A stretch of DNA of 64,000 bases from Carnobacterium_A sp049673005 (lineage in GTDB: Bacteria > Bacillota > Bacilli > Lactobacillales > Carnobacteriaceae). The stretch is taken from the NCBI RefSeq assembly GCF_049673005.1, contig NZ_JBATXB010000033.1, positions 19,377-83,376 of the forward strand. Direction: 5' to 3'. This document shows positions 33,101-42,305 of the stretch, piece after piece (the first letter of the stretch is position 1; every line of letters starts with the position of its first letter). Both the position numbers and the translations under genes were made by a program. A model generated the notes under the pieces. That model was not told the origin of the DNA and searched no databases. It saw nothing but the letters and a program-made list of their open reading frames with translations.

Positions 33101-33754
33101 TTATTTTGTGTGCTTGTTCTTTTCTTTATCTCGTTGATTATATGAAAACATCTGCTGAGCTTCTTGGATTTCTTCTCTAATCTGAGACATCTCTTCATCC
33201 AGTTGAAACACTGCTTCTGCAGCTCTTTTTAATCGTATTTTAATATCTTCTGGAAACTCTCCTTGATATTTATAATTTAAAGAATGCTCAATAGTAGCCC
33301 AAAAATTCATAGACAGAGTCCTTATTTGAACTTCAGCCAAAATAATTTTTTCTCCCTCAATAACTTGCACCGGATATTCAAAAACCATATGGTATGAGCG
33401 ATAACCACTTTCTTTTTTATTTGTAATATAATCGCGTTCTTCAACAATCTTAATATCATTACGGTTTCTTAATAAACGTACTACTTCGTGAATATCTTCT
33501 ACAAATTGACACATAATTCTTAATCCAGCTATATCTTGCATGTCAGTTTCTAAATGTTTTAATGGGACATTTCGTAATTTTGCTTTAGCTAGGATACTAT
33601 CTACCGGTTTTACTCTTCCAGTAACGAATTCAATTGGAGTATGCAAATTTTCTTTCCCAAATTGCTTTCGAATTCCTTTTAACTTAACTTTCAATTCATC
33701 AACTGCTTGTTGGTAAGGTATTAAAAATTCTTTCCAATTCATTTCTTCTTCCAT
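33101..33754 (-). CDS. relQ: Small alarmone synthetase RelQ (GTP pyrophosphokinase)
   Basis: Makes (p)ppGpp from ATP plus GDP/GTP. 217 residues without hydrolase or TGS/ACT domains. The synthetase core is TPIEFVTGRVKPVDSILAKA, QDIAGLRIMCQFVEDI, RDYITNKKESGYRSYH and EVQIRTLSMNFWATIEHSLN (ExQIRT), followed by a basic helix. It matches RelQ/YjbM. The ATG at 33754 has GAAGG 8 nt upstream; a GTG at 33775 does not. First gene of a unit with nadK; divergent from the CYTH gene. Confidence 0.95.
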   Translation of the reverse strand: MEEEMNWKEFLIPYQQAVDELKVKLKGIRKQFGKENLHTPIEFVTGRVKPVDSILAKAKLRNVPLKHLETDMQDIAGLRIMCQFVEDIHEVVRLLRNRNDIKIVEERDYITNKKESGYRSYHMVFEYPVQVIEGEKIILAEVQIRTLSMNFWATIEHSLNYKYQGEFPEDIKIRLKRAAEAVFQLDEEMSQIREEIQEAQQMFSYNQRDKEKNKHTK

Positions 33755-33945
33755 TAATTCAACCTTCTTTATCACTCATTTTTAAACTCATTAGCTTAAA
33801 GATTGCATATTTACTTATTTTAACATATTCCGTTAAAAATAAGAACTATTCGAAATTCACTTAAATTATGATATGTGCTATCCTATAAATAACTCAATAT
33901 AAAAGAAAGTATCTTATAATCAAACCAATTAAAGGAGTCAAAACG

Positions 33946-34539
33946 ATGAGCGAGGAACTTGAAATAGAATTTAAAAATAAATTAACCGCCCAAGAATATT
34001 ATAAGCTTCTTGATTATTATAATGTAGAAGACAAAGATTTTTTCGAACAAGAGAACCATTACTTCGATACTGCTCTTTGGGAGTTGAAGATGATACAAGC
34101 CGGTTTGAGAATTAGAATTCTTGAAAATTCTGGCGAATTAACTCTTAAAACTCCATTTAACTCTCATTTATTAGAAACAACGGATTATTTATCATTAGCC
34201 GAGTCTAAATCCTTGTTACTTAAAAATAAAATTGATTCTACTGGTCATGTTGCTAAGAAACTTAGAGAATTAAATATAGATCCTACAACTGTTCATCTAA
34301 TCGGTTCATTAAAAACTAAACGCTTTGAAAAACAAACCTCAAAAGGTTTAATCGTACTGGATCAAAGTTTTTACGGAAACAAAACAGATTTTGAACTAGA
34401 ATTCGAAGTAAAGGATGCAATGACTGGGAAAATTGATTTTGAAGTATTTTTAAAGAAACATCATTTAAAGAAAGCCCCTTCCCAAAATAAAATTGTCAGG
34501 ATGATTAAAGAATCCTTAAAGACTAATAAGAATCAATAA
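33946..34539 (+). CDS. CYTH domain protein (YjbK-like triphosphate tunnel enzyme)
   Basis: 197 residues. The CYTH signature ExExK is in LEIEFKNKL near the N-terminus, followed by charged strands LRIRILENSGELTLK and FELEFEVKD that build the tunnel. Family members hydrolyse inorganic triphosphate or ThTP, or cyclise ATP. It is divergent from relQ, a conserved neighbourhood in Bacillus (yjbK-yjbM). The substrate is not known. AAAGGAG precedes the ATG. Confidence 0.88.
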   Translation: MSEELEIEFKNKLTAQEYYKLLDYYNVEDKDFFEQENHYFDTALWELKMIQAGLRIRILENSGELTLKTPFNSHLLETTDYLSLAESKSLLLKNKIDSTGHVAKKLRELNIDPTTVHLIGSLKTKRFEKQTSKGLIVLDQSFYGNKTDFELEFEVKDAMTGKIDFEVFLKKHHLKKAPSQNKIVRMIKESLKTNKNQ

Positions 34540-34694
34540 AAGTAAAATTGTGGCAAAACTGTGACTACTAAAAAAAAATTAAAATTTAACTTAAGTCTTT
34601 TTGGTACTATTTTTTTTGATTCTTTGATAAAGTAAGGGTGTTGCAAATAGAGCAACAATGTTTTTAATACTATACAAAGTAAAGGTGAAATAGC

Positions 34695-35363
34695 ATGTTG
34701 ACACGTATGTATTCGAGTAAAGGGAATCAATTTAAACAAGTGACTGAAATTTATTTATTCATCAACCCTATTGGATCTGCATGTTACCAAGCGGAAAAAG
34801 GATTGTTGGACTTTATCGAGTCAAGTGAAAATAAAATTCATTTTCACTTTATCCCTGTCCACAATTTCAAAACATTTTCTGATTATATGAAAGCAAAAAA
34901 ACTACCGAAAAGTGACTTAGAATTAAGAAATAAGCATTTTTATCAAATTTATGAAGCATGCCTAGCGTATGCTGCTGCATCAATGCAAGGTAAAAAGAAA
35001 GGTCGTCTATTTTTAATGGGTCTACAAGAAGCAATTACCGTTGATAAACAACCTTTCTCAAAAAAATTACTTCATGATACCGCTACTAAATGCAACTTAG
35101 ATCTTGAAATGTTCTTTGAAGATAAACAATCAGAATTTGCTAAAGCCGCTTTTGAAGCAGATCAAAAGGTCGCTCGTGAGATGCACGTTCTTTCTAATCC
35201 TTCCTGTGTGATTTTTAATGATCAGAGTTCCAACCATGGTATACTAATTGAAGAAGATATTAGTTTTGATACACTGAAATTATTATGTAATGAAACCAAT
35301 AATAATCTTCCAGCAACTTTTTTAAACGGAATTGAAAAAAAGAATAGTTTTTATGTTCTCTAA
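34695..35363 (+). CDS. spxH: SpxH/YjbH-like ClpXP adaptor (DsbA-family fold)
   Basis: 222 residues of the DsbA-related YjbH/SpxH family, which delivers Spx to ClpXP. The position of the active CxxC is seen in FINPIGSACYQAEK, where the first cysteine is replaced by Gly (GSAC). The rest has the long helical insertion and a C-terminal thioredoxin half (LSNPSCVIFNDQ). Spx and MecA are encoded 4-5 kb away. AAAGGTG precedes the ATG. The adaptor role is inferred from family and synteny. Confidence 0.78.
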   Translation: MLTRMYSSKGNQFKQVTEIYLFINPIGSACYQAEKGLLDFIESSENKIHFHFIPVHNFKTFSDYMKAKKLPKSDLELRNKHFYQIYEACLAYAAASMQGKKKGRLFLMGLQEAITVDKQPFSKKLLHDTATKCNLDLEMFFEDKQSEFAKAAFEADQKVAREMHVLSNPSCVIFNDQSSNHGILIEEDISFDTLKLLCNETNNNLPATFLNGIEKKNSFYVL

Positions 35364-35396
35364 TTTCCAACACAAATACACTCTATCATAGTTTTT

Positions 35397-35433
35397 AAAA
35401 AAAGCACCCTTCAACCTGAGGGGTGCTTTTTTT
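35397..35433. terminator. Bidirectional terminator between spxH and pepF
   Basis: AAAAAAAGCACCC (35397-35409) and GGGTGCTTTTTTT (35421-35433) pair perfectly; A and T runs serve both strands. Confidence 0.9.
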
Positions 35434-35483
35434 TTATATAAAATATATAGATGTTGGTGATTATACACCAACATTAATAACTA

Positions 35484-37307
35484 TTATTTAGTTAGTTTAT
35501 TACTTGCAATTTTTTCCAATTCATCTAATCTAATTTTAAAAATATTCATCGCTTCTTGTATATAGTTTTTCTTAGTCATATCCACTCCTGCTTTTTTCAT
35601 CACATCGATTGGATAATCACTACTTCCAGATTTCAAATAAATTAAATATTTTTCTAAAGACTTGCCAGATTTATCTTTTAAAATTTTATCAGCAAGCGCA
35701 GTCGCTGCGGAGAAACCTGTAGAATACTGATAAACATAGTAATTATAATAAAAATGAGGGATTCTAGACCACTCGTAAGCAATTTCTGAATCTTCTGAAA
35801 CATCAGAGCCATAATAGCGTTCATTCAGTTTTTTGTATGCCTGATTTAAAAATTCTGCAGTTAATGGGGTTCCCTTTGCTGATTCTTCATGTATAAAATG
35901 CTCAAAATCTGCAAACTGTGTTTGTCTGAAAATTGTTCCTTTGAATCCATCTAAATAGTGATTTAAGATGTACGCACGTATCTCGGGTTTAGTTTGAGTC
36001 TCCAATAAATATTCAGTAAGAAGATTCTCATTAGTTGTTGAGGCTATCTCAGCTAAAAATATTGAATAATCTCCATAAACATACGGCTGATTTTTTCGTG
36101 TGAAGTAGCTATGAACGCTATGACCCAATTCGTGAACCAAAGTATACAAATGGTTTAATGAATCATGCCAATTTAATAATATATAGGGATTAGTACTATA
36201 GGCTCCTGATGAGTATGCCCCACTTCTTTTTCCTTCATTCTCTATTACATCTATCCAGCGTTCATCAAATGCTTTTTCTAATACTGCCAGATATTCGTCC
36301 CCCAATGGCTTTAGCGCTGCTAAAACAGTCTCTTTTGCCTCATCATAAGTAAATTTAAGAGTTGCTTCCCCCATAATTGGTGTATACATATCGTACATAT
36401 GCAACTCATTAACCGAAAGAAGTTCTTTCCTTAATTTTACGTAGCGGTGAAGCAAAAATAGATTATCATCAACGACTGTTAGTAATGTGTCGTAGACAGC
36501 TTCTGGTATATGTCCGGCAGCCAACGCAGCTTCTCTTGCCGATTTATAATGGTGAACTGTCGCGTTATAATTATGGTACTTAACATGAGAAGATAAAGTG
36601 CTCGAAAACGTATTATTTAGCCCTTGATAAACCTTGTATAGAGCTTTATAACCCGCTTCTCTCAGCAATCGATCTGTACTTTCCATTACTTGACCATATA
36701 TACCATGAGTCAGTTGGATCTCTTTGCCATCTTTATCGTTTATAATAGGAAACTGTATATCCGCATTATTTAAAACATTAAATGTTTTACTAGAAGCGCC
36801 AAATATCTCCCTTGCTCCTGCTAATAAAGACTCTGCCTCAGCTGTTAAAATATGCTTTCTTGAGGAAGTCAACTGATCAATAAAATGTTGGTACATATTT
36901 AAGTCTTTATTTTCTTTTAGAAATATCTTCAACGTTTCTTCTGGAATTTCTAGGACTTCTGGCTCAAACCAAGATGTAGATTCGCTTATTTTCGTTGCTA
37001 AAAGCGAGGATTGTTCGAACATCGCTTGATAAATCGAATTTGTTGTATCTTGATCATTTTTTAAGTGAGCATAAACATAAATTGTTTCTAATTGATTTGA
37101 AATTTTTAAAATGCATTCAAGACTTTCTAAAAGAAAGTCCGAACTTTGACCTAGTTTTCCCTTAAAATTTGATATACGTGTTATCTTTTGTTCTAATTCC
37201 TCATAAGCTTTATAAAATTCTTCATCTGTTTCAAAAATATTCTTTAAATTCCAACTTAATTTTTCAGGAACGTCTTTACGTTTTGGCAGTTTTTTAAAAT
37301 CGCTCAT
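35484..37307 (-). CDS. pepF: Oligoendopeptidase F
   Basis: A 607-residue M3B metallopeptidase of normal length that cleaves 7-17-residue peptides in the cytoplasm. The zinc site is LVHELGHSVHSYF (HExxH) with the distal Glu in IFLAEIASTTNE. The N-terminal lobe is helical. GGAGG precedes the ATG. It follows coiA by 47 bp. Its place beside mecA, coiA and spxH matches Bacillus yjbG. Confidence 0.95.
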   Translation of the reverse strand: MSDFKKLPKRKDVPEKLSWNLKNIFETDEEFYKAYEELEQKITRISNFKGKLGQSSDFLLESLECILKISNQLETIYVYAHLKNDQDTTNSIYQAMFEQSSLLATKISESTSWFEPEVLEIPEETLKIFLKENKDLNMYQHFIDQLTSSRKHILTAEAESLLAGAREIFGASSKTFNVLNNADIQFPIINDKDGKEIQLTHGIYGQVMESTDRLLREAGYKALYKVYQGLNNTFSSTLSSHVKYHNYNATVHHYKSAREAALAAGHIPEAVYDTLLTVVDDNLFLLHRYVKLRKELLSVNELHMYDMYTPIMGEATLKFTYDEAKETVLAALKPLGDEYLAVLEKAFDERWIDVIENEGKRSGAYSSGAYSTNPYILLNWHDSLNHLYTLVHELGHSVHSYFTRKNQPYVYGDYSIFLAEIASTTNENLLTEYLLETQTKPEIRAYILNHYLDGFKGTIFRQTQFADFEHFIHEESAKGTPLTAEFLNQAYKKLNERYYGSDVSEDSEIAYEWSRIPHFYYNYYVYQYSTGFSAATALADKILKDKSGKSLEKYLIYLKSGSSDYPIDVMKKAGVDMTKKNYIQEAMNIFKIRLDELEKIASNKLTK

Positions 37308-37354
37308 TAATTTACCTCCCTATATTTTATCCACTTTTAATTTTACCATATTAT

Positions 37355-38536
37355 TCAATTAAATAAAGAATGTACATTTTTAAAGCTACTAATCTTTTCT
37401 TGTTCATTCTTATAGTAATAGGGTTTTCTTTTTAACATCCATTGATTAGTTTTAGTTTCCATTAAAATATCTACTGTCACAAGTAACTTAACATACTCAT
37501 AAAACGGTTTTTTTTGCTCTTCTATCGTGAGTAAAGGCATAGTGTAAAAGATTACTGTTTTATCAACTAACATCTTATTTAGTTGGTTGTCTAGCTCTTT
37601 TAAATTAATTATTGATCCAATATATTTATTTGTTAGCCATTTAAGTAAAATGTATTTCCAAAAATGTGGAAGTGTCCTAATCAGTAATTGACCTTGAACT
37701 TTAAAATAAACTTCAATCGGAAGAGAAATCAATGAATCTCCTCTTTGGTAGATATATTTTTGAAATGAGACCATCTCTGGATTTCGATACATTCTCCCTT
37801 GATTAAGATAGTCATGACTTTTAATTAGTTCTTTTGGTTGTGGAACAATTCTGTTTTTTCGAATTCTATTTTTGTTGGCTAACTCTTTTACTACTGAAGA
37901 TACATTACTTAGCATTAATTGATTTAATTTTATTGTAACCCTATCATACTCTATTTCTTGCGTTAAATTTTGGTAGTCAATATTTGAATAGACAAAGAAT
38001 TTTTTGTTTGGAACATCTAGAAAAAAAAGACTTCTTCTAATGTATGCATTACTATAGATAAAAAGCCGCTGAAATGCAGTCACTCTATCTGTAAGTTTAA
38101 ATTGAGATCCTACTATCCAAAAAACTTCGTATCCTTTTGTTTTATACCCCTCGGTTCTTTCTTGCATTCTTTTTACAGGCAATGGACTACATTGGAATTC
38201 AACGGCTATTGCCTTAGTTTGATTTATCCAAACAAGTATATCTGGACGTTGGTTCAAATCCGGTAGATGGGCCTCTAATTGACAAACGAATCCTTGTTTA
38301 ACAAACCAATCCAACAATAGTTGTTTTCCTTGTAGATGTTCTTTTGTCTCACCTTCTGAAAATGCAAGACAATTTGTTTGATTAAAATGTGAAAAGTGAG
38401 CAATTTTTAACTTTCCATTTTTTAAGAATACACTGTTTTTACAATCAGGACAATAAAATGAAGCTTTTTTTTGAATCTTCTCCTCTACTTTACTAGCATG
38501 GATTAATTCTTCTTTATCATTAAGTGCTATAAGCAT
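37355..38536 (-). CDS. coiA: Competence protein CoiA
   Basis: 393 residues. The N-terminal segment FYCPDCKNSVFLKNGKLKIAHFSH is the CoiA zinc-ribbon-like motif; the nuclease-like core is QRPDILV and AIAVEFQCSPLPVKRM (PD-D/ExK type), and the rest is helical. CoiA acts during processing of transforming DNA, with RecA and DprA. The start ATG has only a modest GGAAG site. No clear late-competence (ComX/SigH-type) box was found upstream; a terminator of mecA lies between them. Confidence 0.9.
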   Translation of the reverse strand: MLIALNDKEELIHASKVEEKIQKKASFYCPDCKNSVFLKNGKLKIAHFSHFNQTNCLAFSEGETKEHLQGKQLLLDWFVKQGFVCQLEAHLPDLNQRPDILVWINQTKAIAVEFQCSPLPVKRMQERTEGYKTKGYEVFWIVGSQFKLTDRVTAFQRLFIYSNAYIRRSLFFLDVPNKKFFVYSNIDYQNLTQEIEYDRVTIKLNQLMLSNVSSVVKELANKNRIRKNRIVPQPKELIKSHDYLNQGRMYRNPEMVSFQKYIYQRGDSLISLPIEVYFKVQGQLLIRTLPHFWKYILLKWLTNKYIGSIINLKELDNQLNKMLVDKTVIFYTMPLLTIEEQKKPFYEYVKLLVTVDILMETKTNQWMLKRKPYYYKNEQEKISSFKNVHSLFN

Positions 38537-38601
38537 TTAGGACACTTCCATTCATACAGTTTTACTTAATATCCGCAGAATGATTGAATTTCTTAATAAA
38601 A

Positions 38602-38642
38602 AAAACAATTTTCAGAAATAATTCATTTCTAAAAATTGTTTT
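38602..38642 (-). terminator. Terminator of mecA
   Basis: Eighteen-base arms, 38602-38619 and 38625-38642, pair with one mismatch; A/T runs flank both sides. It leaves coiA to be read from its own promoter or by read-through. Confidence 0.82.
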
Positions 38643-38652
38643 TATGAACTAT

Positions 38653-39321
38653 TTATTTAAAATAGAAACGACTTAATTCTAAAGCGTTATTTCCCATTAT
38701 CTCTCTACCATGTTCAGTTAAGATTCCATGAGTTATAGGTGTTCTTTGAGCAAATTCTAACGCAACAGTGACTTGGTCTTCAACACTTCGTTCTCCTATT
38801 TCCTCTGTAAAAAACATTAGGTGAATGAAATAACTATTTTTATACCAAAAAAGTTTAGAAGTCGCATTCTCTAAATATAATTGTTTAGATAAAGAAACCA
38901 TATCTTCAAACTCATTAAATCTTAGAACAACCTCTTGAGTTTGTTTTGTTGAGTCATTTGGATAATCTTCTTCAACAGCTTCTTCCTGGTTATCATTTAT
39001 TAACTGATTTTTTATAAGTTTAGAAAACTCGTTTGCCTCAAAATTACCTGATGCTGAAGAAAAATCAATATCTTCATTCAACGGACCACCCTTACTGATG
39101 AATAATTCTAATCCACTTCCGCTTGGCAAAACTTGAAATGTAATAGCATCAGATTCATGGAATTTTTCGTCTACATCTACTTCTTCCAAAATACTGTAAA
39201 AGAAGTCTTCGATTTGTTTATGATTTCCTAAAAGATCTAAAAAGGTTATCCCTCTTTCTTCTAAATCAGTACTTTCTATAAGCACACGAATTGTATTCTC
39301 ATTAATATGTTCCATCTCCAT
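38653..39321 (-). CDS. mecA: Adaptor protein MecA
   Basis: A 222-residue ClpC adaptor that, in relatives, targets competence regulators for ClpCP and affects Spx. The N-terminal target-binding domain is MEMEHINENTIRVLIESTDLEERGITFLDLL; the C-terminal ClpC-binding half includes LRFNEFEDMVSLSKQL and HLMFFTEE. An acidic linker separates them. The ATG at 39321 is placed best after GAGG; an ATG two codons earlier is too close. Conserved order with spx upstream. Confidence 0.93.
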   Translation of the reverse strand: MEMEHINENTIRVLIESTDLEERGITFLDLLGNHKQIEDFFYSILEEVDVDEKFHESDAITFQVLPSGSGLELFISKGGPLNEDIDFSSASGNFEANEFSKLIKNQLINDNQEEAVEEDYPNDSTKQTQEVVLRFNEFEDMVSLSKQLYLENATSKLFWYKNSYFIHLMFFTEEIGERSVEDQVTVALEFAQRTPITHGILTEHGREIMGNNALELSRFYFK

Positions 39322-39463
39322 AGTCATACACCTCGCCTCTTATTTCCTTGTTCATAATAGTAATTATAAACAATATTCTTACTAACTATTTTAAAGCAAA
39401 TATATAAAATGTAAAGATAAATGTGTTAAAACAAGCTTATGTTAAGAATAACAAAAAATTATA

Positions 39464-39502
39464 AAAAAAGAGTGCCACTAGAAAATCGTGGCAATCTTTT
39501 TT
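39464..39502 (-). terminator. Terminator of spx
   Basis: Fifteen-base arms at 39464-39478 and 39488-39502 with one mismatch and a 9-nt loop, T run on the minus strand. Confidence 0.85.
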
Positions 39503-39513
39503 AAAGTTTTAAT

Positions 39514-39912
39514 TTAGTATCCTACGATTCTTTGAGCACGTAACAATTCAATTGCACGTACTTCTCTTGGCAAGAAGCGGCGAATTTCATCTTCGTTGTA
39601 TCCAACTTGTAGTCTTTTCTCATCTACCATAATCGGACGGCGCAATAATCCAGGATTCTCTTGAATTAAAGAAAATAAATTTTGAAGTGGCAATTCCTCT
39701 AAATCAATATTCAATTCTTGGAATGCTTTTGATCTTGTAGAAATAATTTCTTCTGTACCATCTTCAGTCATTCTTAAAATAGATTTAATTTCAGGAATAT
39801 CTAAAGGCTCAGAAAAGATATTTCTTTCTTTATAAGTAATGTTGTTTTCTTCTAGCCAAGCTCGTGCTTTACGACATGAAGTACAACTAGGTGATGTATA
39901 TATTGTTACCAT
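39514..39912 (-). CDS. spx: Transcriptional regulator Spx
   Basis: A 132-residue ArsC-fold protein that binds RNA polymerase alpha and controls thiol-stress genes. The redox switch CTSC (Cys10, Cys13) is intact, as are ISTRSKAFQ and RRPIMVDEKRLQVGYN. Length is normal and the ending carries LLRAQRIVGY, not the Leu-Ala-Asn tail of Bacillus Spx. AAAGGGGAG precedes the ATG. Its levels would be set by ClpXP with the SpxH-like protein at 34695. Confidence 0.95.
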   Translation of the reverse strand: MVTIYTSPSCTSCRKARAWLEENNITYKERNIFSEPLDIPEIKSILRMTEDGTEEIISTRSKAFQELNIDLEELPLQNLFSLIQENPGLLRRPIMVDEKRLQVGYNEDEIRRFLPREVRAIELLRAQRIVGY

Positions 39913-40193
39913 ATGTTATTCTCCCCTTTTCTAAGTCCGATTGATCTAGTCAAAAATTTATAAAGGACGTTATTCCTTTTAACTTACTGTCTTACATTTG
40001 TTATTATATAACATTAAATAATAAAATGCTATAGTATTTGTCAAAAATTTGTCACTTTTAACAAAAAAAATTCTAAAATTAAAAATAATACTTTTTCCAA
40101 AAAACTAAAAATACTATTCAACCCATCTAAATCGGTATTTATCAATTAGTTTCCCACATTGTATACATTACAATATAAGAATTGATTGAAAAT
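39913..40193. other. AT-rich leader and promoter region of spx
   Basis: This non-coding stretch has no ORF of note. A TTGACA-type -35 lies at 40044-40039 on the minus strand, but candidates for the -10 (TATTAT, 15-nt spacing) are not ideal. An AAAGGA/TCCTTT hairpin sits at 39962-39979 in the leader. Nothing else was recognised. Confidence 0.4.
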
Positions 40194-40247
40194 AAAAAAT
40201 ACATATTAATATGAGACTCTCGTCTACAAAATTAACATGTATTTTTT
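40194..40247 (-). terminator. Terminator of oppBCDF
   Basis: Seventeen-base arms at 40194-40210 and 40231-40247 with one mismatch; the loop contains a GAGAC/GTCT pair. T run on the minus strand, eight bp past the oppF stop. Confidence 0.85.
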
Positions 40248-40255
40248 CAACTTAG

Positions 40256-41197
40256 TTATTTAGCGTATCTTGCTTTTTTTTCTTTCAATGCTTCAATATC
40301 TGATTCACGACAATAGACATAATGTCCGGGAGTTATTTCTCTTAAAGCTTCTGGCTCACCATTTTCTTCTCTACGAATATACGGTGTACGAACACGGTTA
40401 CGTTCGTACTCTGGATCAGGTAAAGGAACAGCAGAAAGTAAGCTTTCAGTATAAGGATGCAATGGTCTATTGTACACTTCATCAGCTGCTGCTAACTCAA
40501 GTAACTTACCATTGTTCATTACTCCTATACGATCACTAATATATTTTACCATTGATAAATCATGAGCGATAAATAAGAAAGTTAAATCCTTTGTTTTTTG
40601 TAATTCCATTAAAAGATTTACCACCTGTGCTTGAATCGATACATCTAATGCAGATATAGGTTCGTCAGCAATAATGAATTTAGGTTTAACGGCTAAAGCC
40701 CTAGCAATACCAATACGTTGACGTTGTCCACCCGAAAATTCATGAGGATAACGTGATGCATGGTCAGGATTTAATCCAACCGTTTTAAGTAATTCATCAA
40801 CTTGTTGATTTCGATCTTCTTTTGATGAAGCTAAACCATGAATGTCAATTCCTTCAGCAATGATATCGCGAATCTTCATCTTAGGATTTAACGAAGCGTA
40901 AGGATCTTGAAAAATCATTTGCATGTCTCTTCTGAATTGTAACATATCTTTTTTCCCTGTAATACTATGAACTTGCGTACCTTCGAAATCAATTTCTCCA
41001 GCAGTAGGATTATATAATCTAATAATAGAACGGCCTGTCGTTGACTTCCCAGATCCAGACTCACCAACTAAACCAAAAGTTTCACCTTTAAAAATATCAA
41101 ACGTAACATCATCTACAGCACGAACTTCATTCTTAGTGCCTTCGTTAAAATATTGTTTTAAGCCTCTAACCTCTAAAATTTTCTCTCTTTGCTCCAT
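40256..41197 (-). CDS. oppF: Oligopeptide ABC transporter ATPase OppF
   Basis: 313 residues. Walker A GESGSGKSTTGRSI, Q-loop MIFQDPYASLNP, signature SGGQRQRIGIARAL and Walker B FIIADEPISALD are intact, with the OppF C-terminal extension (PLHPYTESLLSAVPLPDP). Energises peptide import with OppD. Three bp after oppD. Last gene of the operon, which ends in a strong terminator. Confidence 0.95.
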   Translation of the reverse strand: MEQREKILEVRGLKQYFNEGTKNEVRAVDDVTFDIFKGETFGLVGESGSGKSTTGRSIIRLYNPTAGEIDFEGTQVHSITGKKDMLQFRRDMQMIFQDPYASLNPKMKIRDIIAEGIDIHGLASSKEDRNQQVDELLKTVGLNPDHASRYPHEFSGGQRQRIGIARALAVKPKFIIADEPISALDVSIQAQVVNLLMELQKTKDLTFLFIAHDLSMVKYISDRIGVMNNGKLLELAAADEVYNRPLHPYTESLLSAVPLPDPEYERNRVRTPYIRREENGEPEALREITPGHYVYCRESDIEALKEKKARYAK

Positions 41198-41199
41198 TT

Positions 41200-42291
41200 T
41201 TAAACGCCTCCTTTTACTTCATTATCAGAATCAAAAACGGAGGTATCATTGTAAGCATGATTTGCAAATTTTTCTTTATAGACAGCTTGTCTTGCTCTAA
41301 TTTCAGCAGGAGGAATTACAGCCGGTGAATCTGGATGCAATAGCCATGTAGCAGCATAATGTGTCTCTGATATTTTGAACAAAGGTGGTTCCAGTTGTGT
41401 ATCAATCTTCATTGCAAATTCATTACGTGGAGCAAACGCATCTCCTACGGGTGGATCTAATAGATCTGGTGGTGTACCAGGAATAGCGTACAACGTTTTC
41501 TCGATATCTAGAGTTGGCATTGAACTGATTAATCCCCATGTATATGGATGTTGCGGGTTATAGAATATTTCGTCAACTGATCCTACTTCTACGATTTTTC
41601 CTGCGTACATTACTGCTACTCTGTCAGCAACGTTTGCAACTACTCCTAAATCGTGTGTAATAAAAATAATTGAAGTTGATATTTTCTTTTGCAATTCTTT
41701 CATCAAATCAAGGATTTGTGCTTGGATAGTTACATCTAGAGCTGTAGTCGGTTCATCTGCAATCAGTATTTCTGGATTACAAGCTAAAGCTATCGCAATA
41801 ACGATTCTTTGACGTTGTCCACCTGAAAATTGGTGTGGATATTGTTTCATACGTTTTTCAGCTTCTGGTAGCCCTACTAAGTTTAATAATTCAAGAGCTC
41901 TATTTGAAGCTTCTTGTTTATTTAATTTTTGGTGAAGACGAATGGGTTCAGATATTTGTTTACCAATTGTCATTGTCGGATTGAGTGATGTCATTGGATC
42001 TTGGAAAATCATCGCAATATCTTTTCCACGAATTTTTTGCATTTCTTTTTCACTCTTCTTAATTAAATCTTCACCATTATAAAGAATTGAACCTTCTTCA
42101 ACATTTGCATTTTGAGAAAGTAAGCGCATAATACTGCGAGTCGTAACTGATTTCCCAGAACCTGACTCGCCCACTATTGCTAATGTTTCTCCTTTTTTCA
42201 AGTTAAAACTGACACCACGGATAGCTTTTACTTTACCAGCGTAGGTGTCGAATGTGATATTTAAATTTTTGACTTCTAATACATTATTCAT
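41200..42291 (-). CDS. oppD: Oligopeptide ABC transporter ATPase OppD
   Basis: 363 residues. Walker A GESGSGKSVTTRSI, Q-loop IFQDPMTSLNPTMTIG, signature SGGQRQRIVIAIALA, Walker B ILIADEPTTALD, and the family C-terminal region (YAIPGTPPDLLDPPVGDAFAPR). The usual four-cysteine iron-sulfur motif of some OppD proteins is absent: no Cys cluster is visible in this region. Fourteen bp after oppC. Confidence 0.95.
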   Translation of the reverse strand: MNNVLEVKNLNITFDTYAGKVKAIRGVSFNLKKGETLAIVGESGSGKSVTTRSIMRLLSQNANVEEGSILYNGEDLIKKSEKEMQKIRGKDIAMIFQDPMTSLNPTMTIGKQISEPIRLHQKLNKQEASNRALELLNLVGLPEAEKRMKQYPHQFSGGQRQRIVIAIALACNPEILIADEPTTALDVTIQAQILDLMKELQKKISTSIIFITHDLGVVANVADRVAVMYAGKIVEVGSVDEIFYNPQHPYTWGLISSMPTLDIEKTLYAIPGTPPDLLDPPVGDAFAPRNEFAMKIDTQLEPPLFKISETHYAATWLLHPDSPAVIPPAEIRARQAVYKEKFANHAYNDTSVFDSDNEVKGGV

Positions 42292-42305
42292 TCGTTTTCA
42301 CCTCG

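Noticed and set aside
38537..38601. Late-competence box before coiA
   Set aside because: No TACGAATA-type element or its complement is visible upstream of the gene.
38606..38621. CodY-like sequence AATTTTCAGAAATAA
   Set aside because: It matches about 12 of 15 consensus bases but is part of the mecA terminator stem, so the similarity is explained by the hairpin.
40039..40056. Repeated TTTGTCA pair upstream of spx as an operator
   Set aside because: Short AT-rich words recur by chance in this region; one of them doubles as a -35 candidate and no symmetry supports binding.
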